In this document: positions 42,359 through 51,440 of the stretch, piece after piece
Layout of the letters: the number at the start of each line of letters is the position of its first letter
How positions within the stretch are numbered: the stretch's first letter is position 1
Source: SG8-4 sp964598225
GTDB taxonomy: Bacteria; Planctomycetota; Phycisphaerae; Sedimentisphaerales; Anaerobacaceae
DNA: 64,000 bases
Direction of reading: 5' to 3'
Assembly: GCA_964598225.1 (NCBI GenBank)
Contig: CAZRBG010000001.1
Coordinates: forward strand, 124,001 to 188,000
Translations under genes and position numbers: made by a program
Notes under the pieces: model-generated
What the model was told of the DNA's origin: nothing
Database searches by the model: none
Seen by the model: only the letters and a program-made list of their open reading frames with translations

Positions 42359-45211
42359 TTACTTATTGGAAGTGGACGAATCAGCTTCCGGTGCGTTCGG
42401 CTCACCTACCTTCGACAACCTCTTCAGAGAATCAGATAAAGTCTTTAGCTGATCGGAAGCTCGATCGAAGTCCTTGTCTCCAAGGGCGCTTAGGTAGCTT
42501 TCAAAAGCTTCGTTCGCCTCCTTCACGAGCTGGCCGAAAGATTTTCCAACAGAAATTCCTTCTTCGATTGCCGGCGGTTTTTCGCCCTCCTCGAACAGTC
42601 CGTATAGCGCCTTGTCAAATGTCTCGGCGTAGCTGAGGTTGTCATTGTGCATAACAGCCACCAATCTGAGCTCGGGATATGCCGCCGTCTCGGCCTGCAG
42701 GTAGATCGGTTCGACGTATATGAGAGTATCTTCTACGGGGATAGCCAGGACGTTGCCGCGGATAACGCGAGAGCCGCGCTGGTCCCAGAGTGACAAACGT
42801 TGCGACAGGGCGGCGTCCTGATCGATTTTTGTCTCCACTTGCTGCGTACCCAGGACTCGTTTTTCCTTGGGAAATTTGTAGGCCAGCAGCCGCCCGTAAT
42901 TCTGCGGATCGCACATTCCCGCGATCCAGCCGATAAGCACTTGCTTATTCTTCGGTGTGAACGGCTGCATCAGGACAAATTCCGCCTGATCCGAACTCGG
43001 CGGCTCCCATATAATATAGTAAGGCTGTACAGGTTGGGATGAGCCATAGTATTTCTCGGTGGCTCGAACCCAAAGGTCTTCCTGGTTGTAAAAGACGGCA
43101 GGATCGGTCATGTGATATTTCGAAAATACCGTTCCCTGAACCAGCAAGAGGTCGGAAGGATATCTTATATGTTCCAGGATTTTCTCGGGCATTTGATCCC
43201 GGCTCTTGAACAGCTTCGGGAACACCCCTCGCCATGCCTTTACAAGCGGATCGTTCGGCTCGAAAATGTAGAATTCAGCAGTCCCATTGAAGGCATCGAC
43301 AACAGCTTTGACGGAGTTGCGCATGTAATTAATTCCGTTCAGATCCCGGCGAATATCTGTGGTTTGCAGCCTTCTTCTGAGCGATCTTGCCGGACTTTGT
43401 GTAAAAATCGGCTCACTGTACGGATATTTGGATGAAACGGTGTAAGCATCGATAATCCAGTAGAGCTTGCCGTCGACAAGCACGATATAAGGGTCGTCGT
43501 CGAATTTCAAAAACGGGGCCACCGTTTTCACGCGGTCGCGTATGTGGCGATGGAACTGAATTCGACTTTCGGGTCTCGGGTAGCCCGAGAAGAACAAGCG
43601 GGTCCCGTCAAATTTCCATCCGAAAAGAAATCGCCTCCAGAGATTCTTCATGAGGACGCCGCCGGAGCCGGAATAGCTGTTATAGACGTTTTCTTCGCCG
43701 CTGGGATAATCCAGTTCTTGTTCTTCCGAATTGACAATCACATGGCTGTCGGTGAGTTCGCCGTAGTAGATTCGAGGCTGATCGACCTGCAATTCCGGAT
43801 ACTCGCTTCTGGGCGGAATGTCTTTCACCAACAGCTTCGGCAAACCTTCCGGGGTGAAATCATTCACGGTTGTCAGAGTGATGCCGTTTCCATGCGTATA
43901 TTTGAATCGCTTGTTCACGAACGTTTGACTTCGTTGCGGAATATTTGCATGCTGCAATTCTCTGGCCGATATCATCACCTGTCGATATTGATCTTGAAAG
44001 GTATACCTATCAATATCGACATCTGTGAATTCGTAATACAGACGTATCTCCTGGAACTGCTCATATACTGAATCCAGTGCCCGCCAGTCCCAAAGGCGTA
44101 TGTTATCGAAGATATTTGGATTCTGTTCTATCATCGATTCGGTAAACTTCTCTGAGACGGGAAATCTTCTCTCTTCAATCTTGTTCAGACCGAAACCTCT
44201 ACGAGTAAAGTTAATGTTGTTCTCGATGTAAGGCCTTTCGAGTGTAACCTCATTCGGCTGAACTTTGAGCCATTGGAAAGCCGCGGGCACTATCCCCAGA
44301 AGAACGACCCACGCCGCAACAAGAATTACGGCAACGATGATCGTTGGAGCCATATATTGGTACGCGGGCTTGACCTCGGCCTTGCCGACAATATTTCCCA
44401 GCATGTTTCTCAGCCTGGGGACGGCCAAAACTGTCCCTGCGATCACCGTCAGGAAAATAATGACGGCGTACATCGGCAATCGGACTTTTGCGTCCGTCCA
44501 GCCAGGCCCGGTAATTACACCCAGACCCGAATACATCAACTGAAAGCGGCTCAGGTATTTGCCCCAGGCCAGAACGAAAAGCAGACCCGCAATGCTCAAA
44601 TGGATAGAGCCGAACCCCTGCATTACTTCGACGTCCGCCCGGTCGGGTTCCTTCAACTGAATTCCGTTTTTACCAACCTTGACGAATATGGCTATAGCCG
44701 AAGTGATAACGGCGATTAGCATGAGCACCAGCAGCAAGTTCTGAGCGGCATCGTAAATGGGAAGTGTGAATAGGTAGAAACCGGTGTCCCGGCCGAAAAT
44801 CGGGTCCTCAGTGCCGGTTGTAACTCTGTTCAAAAAAAGCAGCAGCCTGTCCCAGTTGCTCAGTGCCCAGCGGCCGGCAACATAGGCGCCGACCACATTG
44901 GCGCTTAATGTCAAAGCTCTCTTTATTTTTGAAATATGCCACGTAAGAGCGGATATCACAATTATTCCGAAGACCGCTCCGGCTGCCCCGAGGCTTATCT
45001 TTGTGAGTATCACCTTCCAGAAACGATGTTCGTATTCTATGGCGTCAAACCAGAGAGCTTCTCCCCAGAAACCCAAAAACCAAAAGAAGATACCGGTCAG
45101 GACGGCCAGACCCGCCCCCGCCGCAACCTGCCCCCATTTCTCTCTGGTCAATCCTCGACCGATCAACAAAAATGCGACAGCAAGTAACAGTAGAATCAAC
45201 AAAGTATACAT
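42359..45211 (-). CDS. UPF0182 family membrane protein
   Basis: A large (950 residues) protein of the uncharacterised UPF0182/COG1615 family. The N-terminal third has about seven transmembrane helices (LLILLLLAVAFLLIGRGL, AAGAGLAVLTGIFFWFLGFW and others). The remainder is a long extracytoplasmic domain with the family's landmarks: ERPYIENNINFTRRGFGL, RTYGNG-equivalent KYTHGNGITLTTVNDFT, YYGELTDSHVIVN and the RPLLAYKFPKE-like block RLLAYKFPKEKRVLG. The function is not known. It has no obvious signal for secretion beyond the helices. The last 60 residues are acidic and probably flexible. It is co-directional with the flavoprotein behind it. Confidence 0.92.
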   Translation of the reverse strand: MYTLLILLLLAVAFLLIGRGLTREKWGQVAAGAGLAVLTGIFFWFLGFWGEALWFDAIEYEHRFWKVILTKISLGAAGAVFGIIVISALTWHISKIKRALTLSANVVGAYVAGRWALSNWDRLLLFLNRVTTGTEDPIFGRDTGFYLFTLPIYDAAQNLLLVLMLIAVITSAIAIFVKVGKNGIQLKEPDRADVEVMQGFGSIHLSIAGLLFVLAWGKYLSRFQLMYSGLGVITGPGWTDAKVRLPMYAVIIFLTVIAGTVLAVPRLRNMLGNIVGKAEVKPAYQYMAPTIIVAVILVAAWVVLLGIVPAAFQWLKVQPNEVTLERPYIENNINFTRRGFGLNKIEERRFPVSEKFTESMIEQNPNIFDNIRLWDWRALDSVYEQFQEIRLYYEFTDVDIDRYTFQDQYRQVMISARELQHANIPQRSQTFVNKRFKYTHGNGITLTTVNDFTPEGLPKLLVKDIPPRSEYPELQVDQPRIYYGELTDSHVIVNSEEQELDYPSGEENVYNSYSGSGGVLMKNLWRRFLFGWKFDGTRLFFSGYPRPESRIQFHRHIRDRVKTVAPFLKFDDDPYIVLVDGKLYWIIDAYTVSSKYPYSEPIFTQSPARSLRRRLQTTDIRRDLNGINYMRNSVKAVVDAFNGTAEFYIFEPNDPLVKAWRGVFPKLFKSRDQMPEKILEHIRYPSDLLLVQGTVFSKYHMTDPAVFYNQEDLWVRATEKYYGSSQPVQPYYIIWEPPSSDQAEFVLMQPFTPKNKQVLIGWIAGMCDPQNYGRLLAYKFPKEKRVLGTQQVETKIDQDAALSQRLSLWDQRGSRVIRGNVLAIPVEDTLIYVEPIYLQAETAAYPELRLVAVMHNDNLSYAETFDKALYGLFEEGEKPPAIEEGISVGKSFGQLVKEANEAFESYLSALGDKDFDRASDQLKTLSDSLKRLSKVGEPNAPEADSSTSNK

Positions 45212-45307
45212 GTTTCCAATTTCCCGTTATTTGTGTAACGATTCTGTAACCGGAGCGGTTTTCTGTTCTCTGAGATGGTTCTTGTTCTTGACCGGAATCA
45301 TCTATGC

Positions 45308-45748
45308 TCAGGTCATTGTTTCGATCTCAGTCGGCTCGGATATTTGTCTCAGGACCTCGTAAACGAGATGTTCGGCATTCGTCTTGGAAGCCAGGTCTCC
45401 GAGGGACAAAACACCGACGATGTTATTATCGCCACTGAGGACCAGTAACCTGCGAACCTGTTTGCCCTTCATTAATTCGGCCGCTGCGTGGATGTCGCTG
45501 TCCGCCGAGCAGAAGAAAACCTCCGGACTCATAATGTCCTTAACCACGGTCAAAGCAGGATCTTTACACGCCGCGGCGGCCCCGACGATGTCTCGATCTG
45601 TAACAACGCCTACTGCGTTGCTGTATTCCAGCACGGGTAAGATGCCGACATCGAATCGTTGCATTGCCTCGGCCGCCTCGCTTACCATCGCACTGGAGCT
45701 TATCGCATGAGCAGGAGAACTAACCACTTCTGATACTTTCATATTCAC
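45308..45748 (-). CDS. Tandem CBS-domain protein
   Basis: 146 residues made of two CBS motifs: VSSPAHAISSSAMVSEAAEAMQRFDVGILPVLEYSNAVGVVTDRDIVG and MSPEVFFCSADSDIHAAAELMKGKQVRRLLVLSGDNNIVGVLSLGDLA. Stand-alone CBS pairs bind adenosine nucleotides and regulate partner enzymes or transporters; no partner is fused here. It is cytoplasmic. An exact copy of the ATTAAG-N-AA-N4-CCTATT pattern sits 75-93 bp upstream on its own strand, linking it to the HdeD-like and site-2 protease genes. Confidence 0.92.
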   Translation of the reverse strand: MNMKVSEVVSSPAHAISSSAMVSEAAEAMQRFDVGILPVLEYSNAVGVVTDRDIVGAAAACKDPALTVVKDIMSPEVFFCSADSDIHAAAELMKGKQVRRLLVLSGDNNIVGVLSLGDLASKTNAEHLVYEVLRQISEPTEIETMT

Positions 45749-45822
45749 ACCTGCATCCCTGTAATAGTACTAAAAAGCTTGAAATCGTAGAACCAATATT
45801 AAATTCCCCCTTCAGGCAATAA

Positions 45823-45841
45823 AATAGGCTTATTCCTTAAT
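45823..45841 (-). promoter_or_regulatory. Shared upstream element, copy 1 (CBS gene)
   Basis: Minus strand ATTAAGGAATAAGCCTATT, 75 bp from the CBS start. It matches ATTAAG-N-AA-N4-CCTATT exactly, as do the copies at 45929 and 54284. Confidence 0.5.
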
Positions 45842-45928
45842 CCTACCTCTCCTATTGCTTAATTGGCGTTTTTTCTAATTGTTTCACTGGGTTGTCAAAA
45901 TCCTGAAATCAGTGTTTACGAAGGTGAA

Positions 45929-45947
45929 ATTAAGCAAATATCCTATT
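45929..45947 (+). promoter_or_regulatory. Shared upstream element, copy 2 (HdeD-like gene)
   Basis: ATTAAGCAAATATCCTATT ends 89 bp before the ATG at 46036. The preceding TTACGAAGG (45916-45924) is also shared with the copy at 54284. Confidence 0.5.
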
Positions 45948-46035
45948 ACACGCTATATGAGGATGACGTATGATTCAACTGAGTTTTTTGAGCAATATGA
46001 CAATGGCGAATAACGAAGTAAAAAGGAAAATAGAA

Positions 46036-46629
46036 ATGAATGATTTCACAAATGCCGCACAGGTCGAACCGTTGCCGGGCGTTGCGAAGCCGGAAATAAC
46101 GATTTGGCGCTGGTTGCTTGGAACCGGGGTAGTGGTGATGATCCTGGGTCTGGCGGCGATTCTACTTCCCTTTGTTGCAACTATGGCAATTGAGATATTG
46201 CTTGCCGTAATTCTTATAGTCGCCGGTGTAACCCAGGGTGTCCATGCCTTCAAATCTCAACAACCCAAAGGGCTGGCCCTGAGATTGTTCGCCGCAGCCC
46301 TGTACGGTATTGTCGGAATTCTCCTCCTGGCCTTTCCGCTCAGCGGCGCTTTGACTTTGACATTGCTGCTGGCGGTACTGTTTGCGGTCGTGGGGGCTTT
46401 TAAGGTCGCTCTGGCGTTACATATAAGGCCTTTCCCGAGCTGGGGCTGGTTGATGTTCAGCGGACTGCTCGCAATTGCCCTGGGCACTCTTATATGGATG
46501 GGATTACCCGGTACGGCAACGTGGGCTATTGGTTTGCTCGTCGGGATCGAATTGCTCTTTAGCGGCTGGACTATGATTGCTTTCGGAATATCGGTGCGCA
46601 GGAATTACAAGGATTTGCCAAATGCTTAA
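46036..46629 (+). CDS. HdeD-family (DUF308) membrane protein
   Basis: A 197-residue inner-membrane protein with about six transmembrane helices in three pairs, of the HdeD/DUF308 family, associated in E. coli with acid resistance. Landmarks are WLLGTGVVVMILGLAAILLPFVATMAIEILLAVILIVAGVTQGVHAF and GWLMFSGLLAIALGTLIW. The frame is open 22 codons upstream; the ATG at 46036 is chosen because AAAAGG lies about 8 bases before it. It converges on the TrkA-C gene, and the two stop codons share the bases TTAA. An upstream element shared with two other genes lies 89 bp before the start. Confidence 0.88.
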   Translation: MNDFTNAAQVEPLPGVAKPEITIWRWLLGTGVVVMILGLAAILLPFVATMAIEILLAVILIVAGVTQGVHAFKSQQPKGLALRLFAAALYGIVGILLLAFPLSGALTLTLLLAVLFAVVGAFKVALALHIRPFPSWGWLMFSGLLAIALGTLIWMGLPGTATWAIGLLVGIELLFSGWTMIAFGISVRRNYKDLPNA

Positions 46630-47432
46630 GATTTGGTTTTCGTGCTTCTTTCGCGCTCGTATTCCAGCTCCTCCTGGTCCTGTTTGGCCATGTGCTTTTT
46701 CTGGCTGTCAGTCGCTTCTTCGTGAGCCTGGTTACCGGAAATATCTTTCTGTCTCTTATCCAGAGAACGCAGGTGACCGCCTCTGCCGTAGAGTATAGCC
46801 GTATCTCCCGGATGCAGTTTCGTATCTCCCGTCGGCACACCTACATAATTGCCGTTTTCACGAACTATCCCAAGAACGGATATGCCTTCATCTCTCAGTC
46901 TACATTCTTTTAACGCGCGTTCGGCGAGCCAGTCATTTTCTTTAATCCTGACTTCCATCACGCTGTACTCACCGGATAATCGCAGCAGACTCGCATAATC
47001 CCTGGTGTCCAGGTCTGTGAATCGAGTCAGGGCCCATTCTATGACAATGCCGATGTATCTTTCCAACATCTTGCTGCCGGCCAATATCCACAAGACCAGC
47101 ACGCCGCCGACCAGCCAGGCCAATCGCACCAGAATTTCACCTTCTTCGTTAAGTCCCGTTAAGGAGAGAATCAAAGACAGAACTATTGTCACCAAGCCGG
47201 CACTTCGGATAATCATAAGCATACCGATGATCTTGCGCCGTACGGGATGATCGACGATATTCTCAGCCTCCCGGGTCGTAAATCCGGTGCCGGTGAAGGC
47301 CGAACGCGCTTGGAACCTGGCCACTTCATGGGACAAACCCGTCATCGCAAGTGCGACGGTGGCCACTCGCGTTAAGACCAGTGAAAGAGCAAGAACGGTT
47401 AAGAATGCTATAATTCCGATGACGGGGGCCAT
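46626..47432 (-). CDS. Membrane protein with TrkA-C (RCK_C) domain
   Basis: 268 residues. Three to four N-terminal transmembrane helices (VIGIIAFLTVLALSLVLTRVATVAL, IRSAGLVTIVLSLILSL, LVGGVLVLWILAG) precede a TrkA-C/RCK_C ligand-binding domain (MEVRIKENDWLAERALKECRLRDEGISVLGIVRENGNYVGVPTGDTKLHPGDTAILYG). The tail is strongly charged and Glu/Lys-rich. The arrangement suggests a cation-responsive membrane regulator or channel-like protein, but there is no potassium-selectivity GYG, so it is not a classical channel. It is converging with the HdeD-like gene. Confidence 0.82.
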   Translation of the reverse strand: MAPVIGIIAFLTVLALSLVLTRVATVALAMTGLSHEVARFQARSAFTGTGFTTREAENIVDHPVRRKIIGMLMIIRSAGLVTIVLSLILSLTGLNEEGEILVRLAWLVGGVLVLWILAGSKMLERYIGIVIEWALTRFTDLDTRDYASLLRLSGEYSVMEVRIKENDWLAERALKECRLRDEGISVLGIVRENGNYVGVPTGDTKLHPGDTAILYGRGGHLRSLDKRQKDISGNQAHEEATDSQKKHMAKQDQEELEYERERSTKTKS

Positions 47433-47745
47433 AAGGTCTTCTCCCGGTTCTAAGTAACTCGGTTTAACTGAATTCTCGAATTGTTAGGTTCGGAGTAATT
47501 ATAGCAGAAAGGTCGCAAACAAAAAACATCATCCTGCCATTGTTGGCGGTTTTTGCCGACCGGCAAGAGAGGCCGCAACGAGAAGATCCTTACTAAAAAT
47601 ATCCAAAAGCTGTATAGGCAATTAAGCAATTTGCTCGGCTCGTTTAAGGTTTCTGCTTATGCAGATAATTTCAGCGTAAAGTCGATGAATTTTATATGAT
47701 TTGGTGCTTAATAAGGATTTGATTAGAAAATAAGGGATTATTGCC
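47433..47745. other. Intergenic region, 313 bp, AT-rich
   Basis: A divergent gap between the TrkA-C gene and the FlgM-like gene. It contains a GGCAATTAAGCAATTTGC segment (47618-47635), partly like the shared upstream element, and a small CTGC-TTAT-GCAG palindrome near 47655. No confident -35/-10 pair or RNA was seen. Confidence 0.45.
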
Positions 47746-47961
47746 ATGAATTCGACGGTTTGCACATTCAATCGAAAAAGGGATCACAGGATTACTCCGG
47801 GGCGACATGAGCAGGAAGTGAGGGTTGAAAAAGTACTGTCTGTAAAACGGCAACTACATGAAGGAAGATTCTCAGTTGCCGAAAAATTGAGCGTTGCTCT
47901 GGATCGTATGCTCGAAGAACTTTTGCAGCCGGATGACTGCGAGAACAAACAAACAGGATAG
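47746..47961 (+). CDS. Small FlgM-like (anti-sigma-28-like) protein
   Basis: 71 residues. The central segment VRVEKVLSVKRQLHEGRFSVAEKLSVALDRMLEELL resembles the C-terminal sigma-binding helices of FlgM, which has a similar RVEKV-x-x-hK-x-x-h-x-x-G-x-Y pattern followed by a helix ending in LLEEL. The N-terminus is basic and probably disordered, as in FlgM. No flagellar or sigma-28 gene lies in the window, so a flagellar role is unproven; it could control another sigma factor. An independent small gene with its own upstream region. Confidence 0.5.
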   Translation: MNSTVCTFNRKRDHRITPGRHEQEVRVEKVLSVKRQLHEGRFSVAEKLSVALDRMLEELLQPDDCENKQTG

Positions 47962-48016
47962 TTTTATTGATTTGCTTGAGTAAAACATGCAAGCTATTTC
48001 CTATCGGATAAAATGC

Positions 48017-48238
48017 TCAGGCGGGCTTGTTGTCGGGCACGCGCTTTGCTATTTCTCCGCAGTGTGAACAGCGCCAACCATCGAGTCTGATAGAACACAG
48101 AATCCATACTATGATCCACAATCCCCCCGTAAGTAACGTCAGAACCAAATGCAGCAAATGGTTGGTCTTTTTGCGCCTTATCCGCACCTGCTTTTTGCAT
48201 TTAGGGCAGTATCCTTTAGCTTCTTCGAACTCGGCCAT
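48017..48238 (-). CDS. Small zinc-ribbon membrane protein
   Basis: 73 residues. A CxxC pair (CPKCKK) near residue 11, a hydrophobic helix (LLHLVLTLLTGGLWIIVWILC), then a second CxxC (CSHCGE) near residue 57 followed by a basic tail. Two half zinc knuckles flanking one membrane segment suggest a hairpin membrane protein with a cytoplasmic zinc site. Function not known. It lies downstream of the Myb-like and prepilin genes on the same strand. Confidence 0.75.
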   Translation of the reverse strand: MAEFEEAKGYCPKCKKQVRIRRKKTNHLLHLVLTLLTGGLWIIVWILCSIRLDGWRCSHCGEIAKRVPDNKPA

Positions 48239-48302
48239 AAGATTGCTTCCTGCTTTGAACTAAAAGTCGTTTGATATCGAGCTTCGGTCTAATCATGGAG
48301 TT

Positions 48303-48527
48303 TTATCTATCTCCCGTATGCCGACGTCTCGGACGAGACACTTTCCATGCAGGATATTTCTCGTCTCGCAGGAGGCCGAGTCCGTAGGCCGCGGCTTTAA
48401 CGCTTGAGACCGGCCTTGACAACTCCCTGGCGAGAGCTTCAACACTTTTATGAGGAAGGCTGCGTCTCAGATAACCCACTTCTTCAGCCGTCCACTTCTT
48501 TCTGGTTTTTTTGTCTTTATTATCCAT
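48303..48527 (-). CDS. Small SANT/Myb-like DNA-binding protein
   Basis: A 74-residue basic protein. KKWTAEEVGYLRRSLPHKSVEALARELSRPVSSVKAAAYGLGL is a three-helix Myb/SANT-like domain with the conserved Trp at the start of helix 1 and an SRPVSSVK recognition helix. Small proteins of this form are thought to bind DNA in planctomycetes. The ATG at 48527, with GAGG 3-4 bases before it, is preferred to the start at 48563, which would overlap the prepilin gene. It begins 13 bp after that gene's stop. Confidence 0.7.
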   Translation of the reverse strand: MDNKDKKTRKKWTAEEVGYLRRSLPHKSVEALARELSRPVSSVKAAAYGLGLLRDEKYPAWKVSRPRRRHTGDR

Positions 48528-48540
48528 GATCCTCGGCCGA

Positions 48541-49329
48541 TCAGTGACTTGGAGTATATCCAAGATCGCCCCATGTTGCTATTTGTACTCTGTAAAGGTC
48601 TTCGTACCCGGACTGTGTTGTCGGCGAATAATGGTTGCCCGGGTGTCCGCGTTCGCGCTCTCTACCCATCCTGATGGTATCGATTCCTTTCCATTTCCAG
48701 TGCTCGGCATGACCGTCGGCGAAAGAAAGCGTCGTGCCGTCGCCGTGCCTGACAGGCGGATCATCCCACCATTGCTCTCTCTCGAAGTGGACTGCAAAAC
48801 TGTCCGGAGTTACCCAGCCTTCGTCGATGAATACGGCACGATAAACGGGCTGTGAAATATTCGATCTCTGTTTGATCCACACACCCGGACTTCTGGTGCC
48901 TTGTCGAGCCTTTCCATTCATGGAGTCCATCGCTGCGTAAGTCAGCATCTCACCTCGATAACCCGTTGGGCAGCGATAGAGGCTCACGTCTTTGCAGTAG
49001 GGAAAGAGCGCTCCGTCTTCAATGGCCCTGATTTGCTCTTGTTCGGGCAACTGACCGCCGCTGCCGTAATTGCCGGCCCAGCATTTACCGACCCAGGCCT
49101 CTTCATCAGGGCGATCGATTCCGCCCATGCCGTTGACGATTTTACCCTCATTCTCATCGGCGTACATAATCCATGCCAGGGTCAATTGTCTCAAATTACT
49201 CAGGCAAACGATCCGTTTGCCCTGCTCGCGCGCCCGTTGAAGCGCCGGCATCAATATTGCAAGTAACAACGCGATAATCGCGATGACCACTAAAAGTTCT
49301 ATTAGTGTAAATCCTTTGCGATAAATCAT
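48541..49329 (-). CDS. Type II secretion/prepilin-type N-terminal methylation protein
   Basis: A 262-residue pseudopilin-like protein. The start IYRKGFTLIELLVVIAIIALLLAILMPAL carries the GF-T-L-I-E prepilin peptidase site and the hydrophobic methylated helix. The C-terminal half contains the planctomycete-type SFADGHAEHWKWKG tail (an H-x9-DG-like motif). Such proteins are made in many copies in planctomycetes and are assembled or displayed at the cell envelope. A weakly similar upstream box (ATATTAAGGCTTCTCC, 49461) lies about 130-150 bp before the start. Likely partner of the downstream Myb-like gene by spacing only. Confidence 0.9.
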   Translation of the reverse strand: MIYRKGFTLIELLVVIAIIALLLAILMPALQRAREQGKRIVCLSNLRQLTLAWIMYADENEGKIVNGMGGIDRPDEEAWVGKCWAGNYGSGGQLPEQEQIRAIEDGALFPYCKDVSLYRCPTGYRGEMLTYAAMDSMNGKARQGTRSPGVWIKQRSNISQPVYRAVFIDEGWVTPDSFAVHFEREQWWDDPPVRHGDGTTLSFADGHAEHWKWKGIDTIRMGRERERGHPGNHYSPTTQSGYEDLYRVQIATWGDLGYTPSH

Positions 49330-49647
49330 ACCTGTTCATCCCCTTATAATTTATTCTCATTCTTCTCTGTTTCTTGTACTTAAGCCGTTTCTTGGCCTTT
49401 GCTTGATTTTCACACGCCAACTATCCTTATAATACGTATTGAGCCATCGCGTTTGTATCGGGAGAAGCCTTAATATGTCTCAGTAAAGTACTGAGCAAGA
49501 ACTAATCCGCCGTATTCCCGGCTTAATAAGGCAATCTTGACAGAAATGAACAGTTTTCGTTTGATCCGGAAGACGGAGAATCAATTAAATTTTGCGGAGA
49601 TTTTTCAAAAGTAGTTATTAGCGGCCGACTACAAGACTCAATACCCT

Positions 49648-49861
49648 TTAGTCTGTCGCTTTTTCCGGCTCGCGAAGGAATCCGTCGTAATCGTCGCCAA
49701 GCTCATCTTTCCAGGACTTTCGCGCCTCGAGGGCATAGATTAGTATAGCGATGAGTATTACTGCAATCGCAGTCAGAATCCAGAAGGGCTGGTATCTGCA
49801 CCAGACCTACAACGATGCCCGCCGTCCACGGGGACCAGGCTTTGCGTCTCAGGTAGTTCAT
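49648..49861 (-). pseudogene. Frameshifted small membrane-protein remnant (YeeE/YedE-like start)
   Basis: The ATG at 49861 begins MNYLRRKAWSPWTAGIVVGLVQIPALL, like the first helix of YeeE/YedE thiosulfate-transport proteins (compare WSPYLVGAGIGIL in the gene at 50530). It then continues only after a shift of frame as FWILTAIAVILIAILIYALEARKSWKDELGDDYDGFL. The 214-bp length is not a multiple of three. It may be a deleted third copy or two fused ends of one gene. It lies 98 bp after the YeeE/YedE pair. Confidence 0.55.
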
Positions 49862-49958
49862 GGCTTTGCTTCTTGCACACATTTGCTATTTAATGCTTTT
49901 TCGACATCGCTTTTCACGGGAAGCTTCAAATTATCGTTTCGTGTTTGTTCCTGGTCTG

Positions 49959-50516
49959 TCAGCCCACAAGTATCTCAATACCGGCCAGAACTCCAATTAT
50001 CATCAGCTCGAAGATGGCTACGACAGCCCAGGTATTGAGTTTCAGTAGCCGATCGAAAGTGAGTTCTCCGAAGTCGCCTTTATTCAGGATTTTTTCTCTC
50101 AGTAGAGGAAACAACCACGCAAAGACACCGGCGCCTACGAGCAACCCGGGTATGCCGCCGATGAGGGCGTCGACATAGCCTTTTGCCGCCGCCCCTGAAA
50201 CCGTTCCCGGACAATAGCCTAACAGTCCGAACCCTACGCCGAATATGAGTCCGCCTAACAGCGATGCACCCCATGAACCTCGCTTGATGTGAAGCTGCGC
50301 AAGATTGCAGCGGGCCAGCAGATGGACTCCGAGCATCCCGACGGCGATAGCAGTCAGTATTACCTTAACGACTGTGAAGTCCGTCAGGAGCAACTGCCCG
50401 ATAAGGATTTCATATTCCGTGACTCCGCCTTTTTGAAGCAGAAAACCGAATATGAACCCGAACAAAAGACCGAGGATTAACTTCGCTGCTTTGTTTTCGC
50501 GTAAAACAGAGATCAT
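49959..50516 (-). CDS. YeeE/YedE-family protein (DUF6691-type)
   Basis: A 185-residue inner-membrane protein with about five helices, of the YeeE/YedE sulfur-transport family (short DUF6691 form). The core LGLLGYCPGTVSGAAAKGYVDALIGGIPGLLVGA carries the conserved Cys-containing LGYCPGT motif, which in TsuA-type thiosulfate carriers is part of the relay path. It starts 13 bp after the paralogue at 50530, so the two probably form one transporter, as is common. Neighbouring MBL-rhodanese fragments support a thiosulfate or sulfide job. Confidence 0.88.
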   Translation of the reverse strand: MISVLRENKAAKLILGLLFGFIFGFLLQKGGVTEYEILIGQLLLTDFTVVKVILTAIAVGMLGVHLLARCNLAQLHIKRGSWGASLLGGLIFGVGFGLLGYCPGTVSGAAAKGYVDALIGGIPGLLVGAGVFAWLFPLLREKILNKGDFGELTFDRLLKLNTWAVVAIFELMIIGVLAGIEILVG

Positions 50517-50529
50517 TCTTTGCCACCTC

Positions 50530-51171
50530 TTACATTATTATATGAAACAGCACCATTGCCGTTACGATTCCGCCGATGAAGAGTGCCGCAGTCGCTATCC
50601 AACTGCTGACCGCAAGCTGTAACGTGCCGCTGATGCCGTGTCCGCTGGTACAGCCTCTGGCCCAGCGCGCGCCGAAGCCCATAGTCGCTCCGCCGAGGAA
50701 AGCGACCGACCATCGTAGTAGCCGGGAGTCTCCCGCGCTTACAAGCCATCTTTGCGGCACCATGACGATCTCGAAATCTCCGGACAGTCTTGCCGATGTG
50801 AACGATCCGATGATCAAGCCGATTACGAACATCCATTCCCAGTTTATCTTCGGGGTGTTTTTCTGATAATACTCCTTGTCTTCAACCTTTTTGCCTCTGA
50901 ACAGCTTTTCGATCATCCCGGCCGTTCTGGCAAAAGCGCCGGAAACCCCGATAGCCTCATTCGACACCAGAAATGTGAGGATGCTCAAAATGCCGATACC
51001 CGCCCCGACGAGATACGGCGACCAGCGAACCTGCTCGAACACGGAAATTGCCGCCGTAGTTTCCGCAGCTTCAGCCGTATTCGGCTGCTGAGCCGAAACC
51101 ATCCCAACGTTACAAAACATAATCAGCATCAGCAGAATCTTACTTTGATAAAGACTCTTTTCCTTTTTCAT
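50530..51171 (-). CDS. YeeE/YedE-family protein
   Basis: About 213 residues: a leader-like first helix (ILLMLIMFCNVGMVSAQ), then WSPYLVGAGIGILSILTFLVSNEAIGVSGAFARTAG and WSVAFLGGATMGFGARWARGCTSGHGISGTLQL, which is the hallmark Cys motif (GARWARGCTSGHG) of YeeE/YedE. It is likely a thiosulfate or sulfur-compound transporter, paired with the gene at 49959. The frame extends 17 codons upstream; the inner start at 51171 fits the hydrophobic leader. It follows the MBL-rhodanese gene by only about 32 bp, so all belonged to one operon before the element insertion. Confidence 0.88.
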   Translation of the reverse strand: MKKEKSLYQSKILLMLIMFCNVGMVSAQQPNTAEAAETTAAISVFEQVRWSPYLVGAGIGILSILTFLVSNEAIGVSGAFARTAGMIEKLFRGKKVEDKEYYQKNTPKINWEWMFVIGLIIGSFTSARLSGDFEIVMVPQRWLVSAGDSRLLRWSVAFLGGATMGFGARWARGCTSGHGISGTLQLAVSSWIATAALFIGGIVTAMVLFHIIM

Positions 51172-51202
51172 TTTCGGTCTCTGTTGAATCAATTGTGACA
51201 AT

Positions 51203-51440
51203 CTATGCAACGGGACATCCAATTTCAGAACATGCTTTCATTGAGCCGAGACAGTCTTCGACGTCTTCGAAGCCTGCCGCTTTCAGTATCGATGCGGCGA
51301 TGATAGCTCTCCTGCCGCTTCCACAGAATGTAACGACTTTCTTATTTCTCTCGATTTCGTCGATGTGTTGCGGCAGAAGGCCGACATAAATATGCTTTGC
51401 GTTCGGAAGATGTCCGCTTTCGTACTCCTGCTCGCTGCGC
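51203..51440 (-). pseudogene. Detached C-terminal rhodanese domain
   Basis: A reading frame without its own start, RSEQEYESGHLPNAKHIYVGLLPQHIDEIER-to-VTFCGSGRRAIIAASILKAAGF, with the catalytic Cys loop CGSGRR of an active rhodanese. It is the missing end of the gene at 51578: joining at the element boundary restores DFT-RSEQEYE and a total of about 460 residues, the usual length of MBL-fold/rhodanese proteins. The insertion removes this sulfur-transfer domain from translation. Confidence 0.82.
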